Source: Selaginella moellendorffii (taxonomy: Eukaryota; Streptophyta; Lycopodiopsida; Selaginellales; Selaginellaceae). Taken from it: DNA of 64,000 bases. Position numbers and translations under genes: made by a program. Below, in pieces: positions 32,790 to 43,040 of this stretch (positions are counted from its first letter, which is position 1; every line of letters begins with the position of its first letter). The notes beneath the pieces were generated by a model. That model was not told the DNA's origin. It saw only the letters and a list, made by a program, of their open reading frames with translations, and made no database searches. The DNA lies in assembly GCF_000143415.4 (NCBI RefSeq), contig NW_003314272.1:55144-119143 (forward strand), read 5' to 3'.

Positions 32790-34478
32790 TCAGATGCCCA
32801 ACCGGCAGTTGAGGTACCACAGATGCCATGCCAGCCCGACCAGCATTGCAAGATTTGCAGCAGAGCTGCAGAAGTGCAGCGCCCGGACCCTTGTCATCAC
32901 GTCCCCCAGCTGCGTCCTCCTGGCGTGATCGTCCACACCACTTCCTCCTCCTCGTTCTCCAGGGCCGGGATCCAAAGCCCTGCCTTCCTCCTTCTCTATC
33001 CGTACTTTGTCAAACACACACTGCAGAAACAAGCACAGGCTTAGCGCACAATTCGCAACAGTGGAGGCGCCCACCTTTGTCAGCCGTGGTTCCAGCAGGA
33101 AAGTGTTCAGCAGTGTCACAACCAGGCACCCCGCAAGGTTGTAGCACTGCAGCAGCTCCGACAGGTGGGCACCTGGCGGCGAGTGCAGCAGTATGTGCGT
33201 TGCAAGGAGAAGAGCAATCCCCGACCCAACAATCCTGAAGTAGACGGGGAAAATCTTACTCTGCACCAGGGCGAACTGGTGGCGGGATATGTTGTTGGAG
33301 AGCACGAATCCAGAGATGAAAGTCACCCACAGTGCACTGCCAAACGTGGACGAGAAGAGGAACAAGTGCATCAGGCGAATGAAGGTGGCCACCGACTTAT
33401 GGACCCACTGCTTGCAAATCCGGAGTGCCATCTCTTCAGACTGGTTGAGCTTGGCCATCTTATCGTGAGCCCATGCACCGGCCTGATTCCACGTTCGATT
33501 CACCTTCTCCCGCGCGCTGTTGCCCCACCTTGCCGCTTCTTCTTCAGCCTCGTGCACTTTGAGACAGAGCTTGTTCTTCTCGTCCACAACGGCGTCCTTG
33601 CCGCTCTGTATTGTGCTCATGCCGTAGTTGAAGACTGCCCCCCGTCCAGCATTGAGCTTGAGCCTCACCACGTCGACAATGTGTCCCAACTTCTCCTTTT
33701 GGTTTTCCAAGCTTTCCAAGGACGCCTGCTTGGCCTTGTCATAGTAGGCCTCAACTCGACGCTTGGAGGAATCGAGCGAGCTTCCCAGCTGCTGCTCCTT
33801 GTTGCTGAGCGCGTCGAGCACAGCGGCCTTGGTAACGTCGTAGTAGTCGCGAACCTTTCCCCTTGCCATTTCCAGGCTGGGATGCTCTTCGTGCGGCTCT
33901 AGCTCTGGAAGTTGGTTCCGGAGAAGCCCAAGCCCTTCTGTTGCTTTGTCCATTGCATCTCTGGCCGAGCTCCTTGCACCTTCGAGGTAGTCCTCCAACT
34001 TCTTGAGGTCTTGGTCCTCCGGCGTACCGTGGGAGGCGTCGTAGAAGCCAACGCCTTGGCCCAAGTTGGGCTGGTAGTGCGCAGCCTCCTGAACCCTCTC
34101 CGTGACAGCTCTCGCCAGCTTGCTGCCCAGAGATTGCTGCTCCTCAACGGCTTGATGTGCTACATCGCCGGCGGAGCTCAAGGAGTCGCCGAGCCTGTCT
34201 CGTGCACTGGCCGCTGACTCTGCGCCTCTGCTTGCGCCCTCGCTCACATAATCCGACAGCCTGTCCCGAGCCTCTGAAGCTGCGTCTTGGCCGCGCTTGG
34301 TCGCGGACAAGAGCTTGCCATTGTAATCCTCCTCCGCGTGTTTGTAGGTGGCCGAGACGCTATGGGCCTCCACAACAATCACGTCCTTGTTCATCTTGCG
34401 CACCGTAGGCTCCGGGGACAGAAACATGACGGCACCCAGGGACGAGAGTAACACACACAAGGCTCTAAGATTCATCAT
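32790..34478 (-). CDS. LEA-repeat protein with C-terminal DUF4149 membrane domain
   Basis: The product begins with a hydrophobic signal-like segment (LRALCVLLSSLGAVMFL). Residues of about 45-330 are Ala/Lys/Glu/Asp-rich amphipathic repeats such as GQDAASEARDRLSDYVSEGA and SKRRVEAYYDKAKQASLESL, typical of late-embryogenesis-abundant proteins. The C-terminal part, from about residue 350, has four membrane segments (HLFLFSSTFGSALWVTFISG; IVGSGIALLLATHILL; YNLAGCLVVTLLNTFL; SSAANLAMLVGLAWHL), matching the DUF4149/TMEM205-like domain. A 54-nt intron (GTGGGC...TTTCTGCAG, about 33020-33076) must be removed so that EPRLTK joins CVFDKVRIEKEEG. The same LEA-DUF4149 combination is known in Arabidopsis (At1g72100 type). 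A role in desiccation is inferred from the family. Confidence 0.85.
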   Translation of the reverse strand: MMNLRALCVLLSSLGAVMFLSPEPTVRKMNKDVIVVEAHSVSATYKHAEEDYNGKLLSATKRGQDAASEARDRLSDYVSEGASRGAESAASARDRLGDSLSSAGDVAHQAVEEQQSLGSKLARAVTERVQEAAHYQPNLGQGVGFYDASHGTPEDQDLKKLEDYLEGARSSARDAMDKATEGLGLLRNQLPELEPHEEHPSLEMARGKVRDYYDVTKAAVLDALSNKEQQLGSSLDSSKRRVEAYYDKAKQASLESLENQKEKLGHIVDVVRLKLNAGRGAVFNYGMSTIQSGKDAVVDEKNKLCLKVHEAEEEAARWGNSAREKVNRTWNQAGAWAHDKMAKLNQSEEMALRICKQWVHKSVATFIRLMHLFLFSSTFGSALWVTFISGFVLSNNISRHQFALVQSKIFPVYFRIVGSGIALLLATHILLHSPPGAHLSELLQCYNLAGCLVVTLLNTFLLEPRLTKVGASTVANCALSLCLFLQCVFDKVRIEKEEGRALDPGPGERGGGSGVDDHARRTQLGDVMTRVRALHFCSSAANLAMLVGLAWHLWYLNCRLGI

Positions 34479-34545
34479 GGCTACACACTATACCTCGTAT
34501 CTCTTTTGTTGGACGACGACAACGACGACGCCGATGCCTGCCTGG

Positions 34546-34645
34546 NNNNNNNNNNNNNNNNNNNNNNNNNNNNNNNNNNNNNNNNNNNNNNNNNNNNNNN
34601 NNNNNNNNNNNNNNNNNNNNNNNNNNNNNNNNNNNNNNNNNNNNN
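34546..34645. other. Assembly gap, 100 N
   Basis: Exactly 100 undetermined bases, the usual placeholder for a gap of unknown size. The gap falls in the shared LEA/MYB upstream region just after a (CGACGA)n-like stretch. Confidence 0.99.
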
Positions 34646-34717
34646 GTTCTTGTTCTTGCTCGACCTAAAACAAAGTAGTAGAACCCCGCGCTGCTTGTGC
34701 GTGACAAGTGGCATAGG

Positions 34718-34724
34718 ACGTGGC
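34718..34724 (+). promoter_or_regulatory. ACGTGGC ABRE-like element
   Basis: ACGTGGC is the core of abscisic-acid response elements bound by bZIP factors. It sits 240 bp upstream of the LEA start codon (gap of unknown size in between) and 306 bp upstream of the MYB start. ABA control of the LEA gene would fit the family, but a single element is weak evidence. Confidence 0.4.
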
Positions 34725-35029
34725 AACAGGAGAAGTGGCTACAGCCTTTGTTTTCCTTTATTATAGAAACAAGGGGCAAAAAGGAAAAGGCAAAAAAGGT
34801 GGTATTCACAATTATAATATATTTTCCCCTTTCCAGCTCAACGAACACCTCCATGTATTTAGCCCCAAGTTAGCGGAATTGAGTCAAGCAGCAGATCTCG
34901 CTGTGCCGCGACCAAACGTCCTCCCTCGCTTCAATTGCCCATTGCCGCCGCCTCCTAATCCCCTCCTCCTCCGGTGCTCGATGCTGCGACAGGTCAATTG
35001 TGTTGCAGCCGCGGCAGATTGTATCAAGG

Positions 35030-36391
35030 ATGGGCCGCCACTCGTGTTGCCAGAAGCAGAAGCTCAAGAAGGGATTGTGGTCGCCAGAGGAGGATGAGAA
35101 GCTGGTCAGGTACATTACCAAGTATGGCCACGGCTGCTGGAGTGCGGTGCCAAAGCAAGCAGGTGCTCTTGTGAAACTGGAGAGAGAGAGAGAACGAGAG
35201 GCATTGACAAAATCTGGTTTCATGGTGGCTTGGCTTCCAGGGCTTCAGCGATGCGGGAAGAGCTGCCGGCTGAGATGGATCAACTACCTCAGGCCCGATC
35301 TGAAGCGAGGTGTCTTCTCCGCAACCGAGGAGAAGCTCATCATTGAGCTCCATGCTGTCCTCGGTAACAGGTGGTGCACCTTTCTCTTCCTAGTATGCAT
35401 GCATATATGCCAATTCGTTGCTCATTACGAGCGTTGCCACAGATGGTCTCAAATCGCCACACAGTTGCCCGGGAGAACAGACAACGAGATAAAAAACTAC
35501 TGGAACACTTGCATCAAGAAGAAGCTCAAGCAAATTGGCATCGATCCCAACACGCACAGGCCGCTGGATGAAGCGGGGCTGGCGGTGGCATCTACAGGTT
35601 CCGCATCGCCAGCCGCAAGCATGGACATGAACGTGAGTGTCGAGTGTAATTTGCATCACAGAACGACGACCTTGTACCCTTGCGCGTTTGAGGACATTCT
35701 TTTCAACCCCACTTCCACTACTCGATCCATTGGTGTTGGACGCCACCACCTGCTCAAGCTCCAAGCTCTCGAGGGAAGCAGCATCAGCAGCAGTAGCAGC
35801 AGCAGTAGTAACATTCACTTGACGGACTCTCTGGTGGAGAAATTCCTGGCGAGTGGGCTTGATCACACCAGGCAGCCATCTGCATCTTCCTACAGCTGTT
35901 ACGACTCTGCGCTCATTTCCTCGTCCTACGACAACGAGCTGCACATGTTGCAAGGGCATGGGCCGGGGGATCAACGCCAGCCAGACCCATGTCTCTTCTC
36001 CTTCCTTGCAGCGGCTGAGGAAGGATTTGGGATGGTCAGTAGCAGGGGGGGGCTGGCGTACTACGGCGACTCTTTCAACTCCGGGGAAGCAGTAGCTGCT
36101 GCAGCAGCAGGAGCTGGCAGCAACACGGCGAGCAGCAGTAGCGCTACAGCCACGGGGGGCGAGGAGGTGGAAGCGGATGAGCACAGCAATGTGGTCCAGT
36201 GGTGTGAGCTAATGCCGGTGTCGTTCGCGGTGCACGAGTTTGAAAAATGTCATGATCAGGAGGTGGCGTTGAAACAAGAGGATCCGGGGCAGAGCCTGTG
36301 CTGGTCACAGCAAGCTGCAATGGGCATGGGCGTGGGCATGTGCATGTCTCCGGAACTGGAGCGGATTGCAGCGGTCATCGATGAGATGTAA
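35030..36391 (+). CDS. R2R3-MYB transcription factor (MYB61/MYB86/MYB55-like)
   Basis: Three exons. Exon 1 starts [20 protein letters not shown] and carries most of repeat R2 ([20 protein letters not shown]). After a 78-nt intron exon 2 reads [20 protein letters not shown] and [20 protein letters not shown]. After a 72-nt intron exon 3 reads [20 protein letters not shown], then [20 protein letters not shown], followed by a long Ser- and Ala-rich activation-type tail. All regular Trp spacings of R2 and the substituted first Trp of R3 are present. The MGRHSCC start, the LRPDLKRG link and GIDPxTHxPL are typical of the MYB55/61/86 group, which in angiosperms acts in secondary wall, lignin and carbon-allocation control. 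Codons at 35785-35815 form a (Ser)n run. Start fixed by the conserved MGRHSC. Confidence 0.93.
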   Translation: MGRHSCCQKQKLKKGLWSPEEDEKLVRYITKYGHGCWSAVPKQAGALVKLEREREREALTKSGFMVAWLPGLQRCGKSCRLRWINYLRPDLKRGVFSATEEKLIIELHAVLGNRWCTFLFLVCMHICQFVAHYERCHRWSQIATQLPGRTDNEIKNYWNTCIKKKLKQIGIDPNTHRPLDEAGLAVASTGSASPAASMDMNVSVECNLHHRTTTLYPCAFEDILFNPTSTTRSIGVGRHHLLKLQALEGSSISSSSSSSSNIHLTDSLVEKFLASGLDHTRQPSASSYSCYDSALISSSYDNELHMLQGHGPGDQRQPDPCLFSFLAAAEEGFGMVSSRGGLAYYGDSFNSGEAVAAAAAGAGSNTASSSSATATGGEEVEADEHSNVVQWCELMPVSFAVHEFEKCHDQEVALKQEDPGQSLCWSQQAAMGMGVGMCMSPELERIAAVIDEM

Positions 36392-36397
36392 TCCCCA

Positions 36398-36447
36398 TTT
36401 CCTGTGGTGTGTGTGTGTGTGGGTGGTGTGTGCGTGTGTGTGTTTGT
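36398..36447 (+). repeat. (TG)n microsatellite after the MYB gene
   Basis: A GT-rich simple repeat, interrupted by GG and GC, follows 7 bp after the MYB stop codon and lies in its 3' UTR. The rest of the 36392-36767 interval shows no gene. Confidence 0.85.
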
Positions 36448-36767
36448 ATTTTTGGTATCTAAGGTCTATAGAAAGTGTGACAATGATACGAGGAATGTTG
36501 ACCTGGCCGCAGGAATAGGATGTTGCCGTCCCTGACTCCTGCCCAACAAGCCAAATCCGCGAGAATGTTGGCATGATGGTGGCACTAACAGAGGCGGGAT
36601 CCTTGTTTGTTGCCGTGCGGTGGAATGGACGGATGGGGCAAGGACGTGACAAGCCCCTCTTTGTTGTTTCTTGTGTCGCGCCCAGCAAGCGAAACAATGC
36701 GAGGAGCGACTTCCTAAGCTCCCGACCTCGCTTGTTCCGTGCCTCACGCTCTGGGCAGGGCTGAATC

Positions 36768-39700
36768 ATGGCGACGCAACCGCGCAATGAGGCGCTGGAG
36801 CAGCGAATTGCGGCGGAGGTAATCGATCGCTTAGAAAATCCACGGCATGTAACAATCTCTCTTTCCGTGACGAATCCAATTCAGGGAAGCGAGCAAGCAT
36901 ATCATGCCATTGTCGTCCCAGCGTCAGATACGGGTGGTCCTGCTACCGGTAGAAGCCGTGTCCATCCACTTGCTTACATGGAAGGTAATGGCCGTTTCCT
37001 AGCCGCTGTGCGTGAAGGAGACATGCGTGTCTATGTGGTGACAGAGGCACAGGCATCATATGGTTATGGTACCGTATCTTGGAAGAAGAGGTTGGAAGGC
37101 TGGAGGCTACGAAAAGAAAGATATGAGATGATGACGGCTGAACCTTCTCATGCCAAAGCTGATGATGCCAGCGCCGAGAGCTTCTACTCACCAGACTTAC
37201 CAGTGTATGCTTTACACTCCAATTCTGTGGCTATCAGCAGCATTTGTTGCTACTTGCAGAATGGACCAGGCAAGGCAACCGCTGTCGAGGAAGGTTCCTA
37301 TTGCTTCGAGTTTGGTCAACCCTTACAGGATGGTCATTGTCATTCGGCTCGTAGCTCTGGCTTTCTACTTCCGCTTCCGCATTCTAAATCCAGTTGGCAA
37401 TGCATATGGCTTGTGGCTGACATCAGTTGTGTGCGAGATTTGGTTCGCTCTCTCTTGGATAGCTCATCAACTTCCTAAATGGATCCCAGTTGTAAGGGAG
37501 ACATACCTTGACCGCCTTGCCCTCAGGTATGTAAGACGATATCAGAGGTTTTGCTACGACTGATTGATGATTAAAAGGTATGAGAAACAAGGGCAGGTGT
37601 GCGGCCTGCCCGCGATAGATGTCTTGGTTGCGACGGAGGACCCGTTTAAGGACCCTCTTCTGGCCACAACCAACGCCGTCCTTTCCGTCCTCTCTGTTGA
37701 TTACCCCGTCGAAAAGCTCTCGTGCTATGTCTCGGACGACAGCGCTGCCATGCTTACGTTTGAAGGCCTTTGCGAGACATCGGAATTTGCGAGAAAATGG
37801 GTGCCTTTCTGCAGGAGCTTTAACGTCGAGCCTCGTGCACCCCAAGTCTATTTTGCCCAGAAGATTGACTATGCCGACACCAAGTTTCAATCGTCTTTCG
37901 TCAAGGAGAGGCGGGCAATGAAGGCATGCATACTTTTTTTTTTTCATCTTTTGTTCTGGCTGAGTAATATTTCAGAGAGAGTACGAAGAGTTCAAAGTGA
38001 GAATCAATGCGTTGGTGGAGAAGGCTGCCAAAGTTCCTGAAGAAGGCTGGAGCATGCAAAATGGAACCCCATGGCCAGGAACCAACAGCCGAGACCATCC
38101 AGGCATGATACAGGTAATTATTATTGGAAAGAGCAGGTGTCTAGTTAAACTTGTTCGCAAATTCACAGGTGTTTCTTGGTCACAGCGGGGGACACGACAG
38201 CGACGGCAATGAGCTACCACGTCTTGTGTACGTCTCCCGAGAGAGACGCCCCGGATTCAAGCATCACAACAAGGCGGGAGCAATGAATGCTTTGGTGAAA
38301 CCAATGTTTAAACTGTTTATATCACTCACTGATCACGCCTTGCTCCGTAAACAGGTGCGTGTGTCCGCCGTCTTGACAAACGCCCCGTATGTTGTGGACG
38401 TCAACTGCGCTGATTATGTCAACAACAGCCGCGCACTGCGTGAGGCAATGTGTCTTATGATGGACACAATGGTTGGGAAAAAGGCGTGCTTTGTGCAGTT
38501 TCCACAGAGATTCGGCAGCCATGACAATGAGCATGCTGTCTTCTTTGACGTGAGTTGGCGACCAGTTTCTCTTGTCTGGATTTCTGAGTTGCGCACGACT
38601 GTGTGACAGATAAATCTCAAAGGCTTGGATGGTATCCAGGGTCCCATGTATGTCGGGAGGGGATGCGTTTTCCGGCGACAGGCACTGTACGGCGTGTGTG
38701 CACCTGTGAGCGGCAAAGCGCGGCAGCGCTTGCATTGCCGGGTGGGGGACGAAGAAGGTGCGTGCCATTTTGCAAGTTTTTAGCACCTTATACAAACATT
38801 TGGACGCAGGTGACGAAAAAAGGTTGGAGAAGCGTTACGGGCAGTCACCGGTCTTTGTCGCGTCAACGAGGCAAGAAGCAGTTCCTAGTAGCCCCAACGA
38901 TGACGGTAGCCTATCGACGTCGGCTCTTCTGAAAGAGGCAATTCACGTGATCAGCTGCGGCTACGAGGACAAGAGCGAGTGGGGGAAAGAGGTAAAGAGA
39001 GATGAAAATTGCTGGGAAAAGGCCTGACGCTTGCTTGGTCACAGGTTGGTTGGATTTACGGGGGAGGCGATTGTGTGGCCGGCATGTTGATGCATGCCAG
39101 GGGCTGGCGCTCCACATACTGCATGCCTCAGCGACCAGCATTCAAGAGTTGCGGGCTGCTGGACGTGGCAGGGAAATTGGAACAATTGCTGGTGCAATCT
39201 ATGGCCAGCATGGAGCTTGTGTTGAGCAAGCACTGTCCACTGTGGTATGGCTATGGTGGTCGCCTCAAGCTGCTTCAGCGGCTGGCCTACCTCAGCAGCG
39301 CTTTCCATCCTCTAAACTCCATTCCACTCGTCGTCTATACCACACTGCCTGCCGTGTGCCTCTTGACTGGCAAGTTCATCCTTCCCGAGGTACGTGTGTC
39401 ACGTTTGTGCCATTGTTTCATCCAACGCTCGCATGCAGTTGGGAAGGTCAGCCAGCCTGTTGCTCGTGACAGTGCTCTTGTGCATTGGTGCAAGTGCCAT
39501 CCTGGAGATGCGGTGGAGTGGAGTGAGCGCGGAGGAATGGTGGCAAGACGAGCAGTTGTGGGTGATTGGAGGCGTCTCGTCGCACTTGGTTGCATTGTTC
39601 CAAGGCCTCGTCAAGGTTTTGGGTGGTGGTGACAGTTTCAGCTTTGAAGCCCCTACCTGCGTTTGTATCTCAACCGGAACCGGATGGAGCAGCCTTCTCG

Positions 39701-40005
39701 TCCCTCCCTTGACAATTCTGGTGATCAATATGGTAGGGGTGGCAGCTGGGCTGTCAGATACACTCAATAACGGCTACGAGTCATGGGGGCCACTGCTTGG
39801 CAAACTTCTGTTTGCCTTTTGGGTGATCTCGCACCTCTACCCATTCCTTAAGGCTACCATGGCTAGGCACAACCGCACACCCACAATCGTCATCGTATGG
39901 TCCATTCTGTTAGCATCCATCTTTTCGCTTCTCTGGGTGCGAATTAACCCTTTCATTCCCAAGCTGGTTGGTCCCAGCTTGGAGGAGTGCGGCATTAACT
40001 GCTGA
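36768..40005 (+). CDS. Cellulose synthase (CesA) relative with altered catalytic motifs
   Basis: About nine exons with short introns keep one open frame of roughly 900 residues. The family is unmistakable: [48 protein letters not shown] (TM1), EIWFALSW (TM2), [86 protein letters not shown]-like, then TM3-8 and the C terminus LEECGINC. Departures from working CesA are serious. The Cys-rich RING finger is absent. DCD (family LDCDHY) reads VNCADY at 38400-38417. The TED region (GWIYGSVTED) reads GWIYGGGDC, two residues shorter. Q-x-x-R-W reads QLLVQ at 39183-39197. The class-specific insert is largely missing. Catalytic cellulose synthesis seems unlikely. It could be a recent pseudogene or a non-catalytic partner. 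Confidence 0.9.
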
Positions 40006-40321
40006 CTGCGCTTCACGCAGGGGTTTGCATAAGGTTGGAGAAGCGTGGCTATGGTCTCTTCCTGTAGCTCCTCCTGTGAAGAAAAACAAACCAGAGGGCA
40101 CCTCGAGCTGCCGGGGCGATGGATTGAACGGGCGCTGTAAGATGCAACTTTTGTGCATTTCGTACGGGTAGCAATAAGGACGATCTGTGTCCATCGTGAG
40201 GCCTCCTCAGCTTTGTCTCCTGCTGGTTGTGTTACGGTATATCCAAGCGAGTGGTAACACCGGTAGCGTAGTAAGATTTTTGTGCGCAAGCCATGGCTTG
40301 AGACATTGGCGCAGCTTCAGG
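40006..40321. other. Intergenic region between CesA-like and coiled-coil genes
   Basis: No gene or repeat is seen. It should hold the 3' UTR of the CesA-like gene and the promoter of the next gene. Confidence 0.5.
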
Positions 40322-42308
40322 ATGCCGCGGCATTGCAACCCTTTTACCCTAAAACTCCATGCAATGGAGGGGGGCTCGGAGGAGTCATCAGAGTTGGCGC
40401 AGCCCCTGCAGCTCGGCTTGGATGGCGATGGAGGCGAGGTGGAGGACTGTTTTGGTCCTGCAACAGAGGTGGCGTGGCAACCGAATGCGGCGCTGTGCCG
40501 AAACTTTGACAAGGTACGTGGTGGTGCCCGAGGACTCTGCTTTGATATCCGGTGCAGTTGAAGCTCCTTTACATCCAGTCCACGCAGCTCAATTTACGAC
40601 TGCAAGCGACATGTGGAGTGCTGAGGAAAGAAAAGGTAAGGCGCTTTACCTCCTTTCATGCTCCCCGCTGTCTATAGGAAGAGATGGAGAAGAGATACTT
40701 CGCTGCTGCGGGTTTTGGAAGCGAGAGCGACAGGTGTACAGTTGCTCATTCTGTTTATTTACCTCCATCTGTGTCGTGTGTCAAGGCGTCCAGAAGATGC
40801 TGAATTGCAAGCCAGTCCGTCGCCTTTGCCCACATGCACTCGCTGACGTTTGTGTGTGTGCAGACGAGCGGAGGTTAACTCAACTTGAAGCATCCAAGAG
40901 AGCTCTCGAGGGGATGTAAGTCTCTTGCTCAATTGTTTCTCATGTCACTTTTTTGTGCTCCAGCAACGAGCCGGGAGGAATAGTAGGAGTCTGACCTGTA
41001 TCCTATGCGCGCTGTGCTGTTAACACTAGTGTCAATCATGGCAGTGTAAGCATTGCGACGGTAGAGTGTCCGTTATTTCCGGGCTGGAGCAAGCGGTGCA
41101 GCAGTTGAAGTAATATCGCCCCTCGTCTGGTGAAAGTCTCACTCGTTTTTCCAGGGACCGTTTACACACATTCGAAGTGAAACACGACAACGTCTCGCAA
41201 ATGGGAAAGTAACGGTGACGCAATCACGGACCGGTTCTCACATTGTGTGATACCAGGCAGGTGCAGGAAATGGAAGAGACCAGCGATGCGCTAGCCAGAG
41301 CTTGCCGTGAGGAGCAGAGGCAGAGGCAGATGTGTAAAGCCTTGGAAAGCGAAGTATGTGATCTTCGGGCTCTGCTTCGTGCCGTGGAGCAAACCAGTGC
41401 TGAAGCGGAACTCAGGCACCTGAACACAGTCAGTGCCCTCATAAAGGTGGTGTACACACGTGGAGCCTGTCACCCTCTTTGACTGCCTGAAGGATGCAGG
41501 AGAAAGAGGGCCTACATGAGGAGGTTGAAAACTTCCAGCACAAATGTAATGTGCTAGATGCAAGCTTTGGCAAAGTGCAAGAGGAGCTTCTGGACGTGAG
41601 CACGAGGCTAGAGGAATCACGAGCCAAGCTGGGAGAAGCCGTCTGTAAGAATAACGACTCACAGGCCGAAGCAGCTAGCTACAGGTGGACTTTTCCTTGA
41701 TTTGTTCCAATATTTCAACGTTTTAGAGCAGAGTTGAACGAGATGAACTCCAAAGAAAGCTAGATTCGGCGAGAGGAGACATGGCAGAACTTGCGAAGTT
41801 CAGAGAACTGGATCATGTAAATACCGTGGAACAAGTGAAAGTACGTCTTGTGGCTCGGAGGTGCCTTTTTAAAAAACTTACATGCAGAGAAGCTGCGAGT
41901 CGTCGTGGCGGACGCAAGAGAACTCTTCTCAACAGAGGATATCCTCTTTGCGCCGCAAGATACATCAGCTGCAAGCGGTAATCCTTGTGACAGAGTTGGT
42001 CTATTTTGCAACTCTGACATCAGGTGTTTGCAGAAAGTCAAGCAGGCACACAAGCAAATGGCGAGGCTAACTTTTGATAGGAACGAGCTCCTGATCCAGC
42101 AGCAGGAGTACGAAGCGCAACTAAGTGCATTGCGACAGGTACCCTCTTGGCTACAAGTTTGCCTGCTGAAATGCTCCCGTTGCAGCACTCCTCCCGCATT
42201 CGAGCACCAGGCTTTCACCTCTCCTCACCCAAATCGAAACTCATCAGTGCGGAAATTAGTCAGGTTGCAGCACGTCAAGCTAGATACTTTGCCGATACCG
42301 CGCTGTGA
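40322..42308 (+). CDS. Coiled-coil protein of unknown function
   Basis: Many small exons joined by short introns. The N-terminal part is acidic (MEGGSEESSELAQPLQLGLD) and is followed by heptad-rich segments: LLYIQSTQLNLRLQ, EEMEKRYFAAAGFGSES, DERRLTQLEASKRALEG, QEMEETSDALARACREEQRQ, EKEGLHEEVENFQHKCNVLD, KVKQAHKQMARLTF, and a final exon after ALRQ that reads SKLISAEISQVAARQARYFA, then DTAL and a stop at 42306-42308. Either of two in-frame ATGs (40322, 40364) may start it. One C-x2-C pair (CKHCDG, near 41055) is the only non-coil motif. I do not recognise the family; a scaffold role is all the composition suggests. The last codons and the 3' UTR form the first unit of the following tandem repeat. 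Confidence 0.6.
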
Positions 42309-42987
42309 ATAATGTCCAAGAGGGAGCAGGCCTTTTGTCTCTTACACGCAGATAGTGATTGCAGGTGGTAGCAGACAAGAATGTGTTTTCGATTGTTTCA
42401 TAGAGTTGAGCTAGAGTCAAATTTTATCCATTGTTAGACTCGTGCATGCAAAGTTCCCGCCACAAGCTAGATACTTTGCCGATACCGCGCTGTGAATAAT
42501 GTCCAAGAGGGAGCAGGCACACGCAGATAGTGATTGCAGGTGGTAGCAGACAAGAATGTGTTTTCGATTGTTTCATAGAGTTGAGCTAGAGTCAAATTTT
42601 ATCCATTGTTAGACTCGTGCATGCAAAGTTCCCGCCGCAAGCTAGATACTTTGCCGATACCGCGCTGTGAATAATGTCCAAGAGGGAGCAGGCACACGCA
42701 GATAGTGATTGCAGGTGGTAGCAGACAAGAATGTGTTTTCGATTGTTTCATAGAGTTGAGCTAGAGTCAAATTTTATCCATTGTTAGACTCGTGCATGCA
42801 AAGTTCCCGCCGCAAGCTAGATACTTTGCCGATACCGCGCTGTGAATAATGTCCAAGAGGGAGCAGGCACACGCAGATAGTGATTGCAGGTGGTAGCAGA
42901 CAAGAATGTGTTTTCGATTGTTTCATAGAGTTGAGCTAGAGTCAAATTTTATCCATTGTTAGACTCGTGTATGCAAAGTTCCCGCCG
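42276..42987 (+). repeat. Tandem repeat of a gene 3' end, 175 bp x 4
   Basis: Units start with CAAGCTAGATACTTTGCC at 42276, 42463, 42638 and 42813. The first is 187 bp and carries an extra 12 nt (CTTTTGTCTCTT); the other three are 175 bp and almost identical. The first unit begins inside the last coding exon of the coiled-coil gene, so each unit carries the codons for QARYFADTAL, the stop codon and about 140 bp of 3' UTR. The gene keeps its reading frame because the stop lies in unit 1. Confidence 0.95.
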
Positions 42988-43040
42988 CAAGCATTACAAA
43001 ATACAGTTCTGAAAGAGAGAGAGAAAAAGGCTGGCCTCCA

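Larger units (their letters stand above)
34479..35029. other. Divergent promoter region of LEA and MYB genes with assembly gap
   Basis: The LEA gene (-) and the MYB gene (+) are transcribed away from each other. The interval holds the 100-N gap, an ACGTGGC element at 34718-34724 and a TATA-like TATAATATATTTT at about 34816-34828. Open frames that cross the gap are artefacts. Confidence 0.7.

Noticed and set aside
33165-33902. 245-codon plus-strand frame opposite the LEA/DUF4149 gene
   Set aside because: It lies antisense to clear LEA repeats and membrane helices and has no domain of its own.
34465-34854. Open frames spanning the N gap
   Set aside because: Runs of N translate as unknown residues; no evidence of coding on either side of the gap.
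42276-42987. CRISPR-like or satellite array
   Set aside because: Units are contiguous 175-bp copies without spacers and begin in a coding exon, so this is local tandem duplication.
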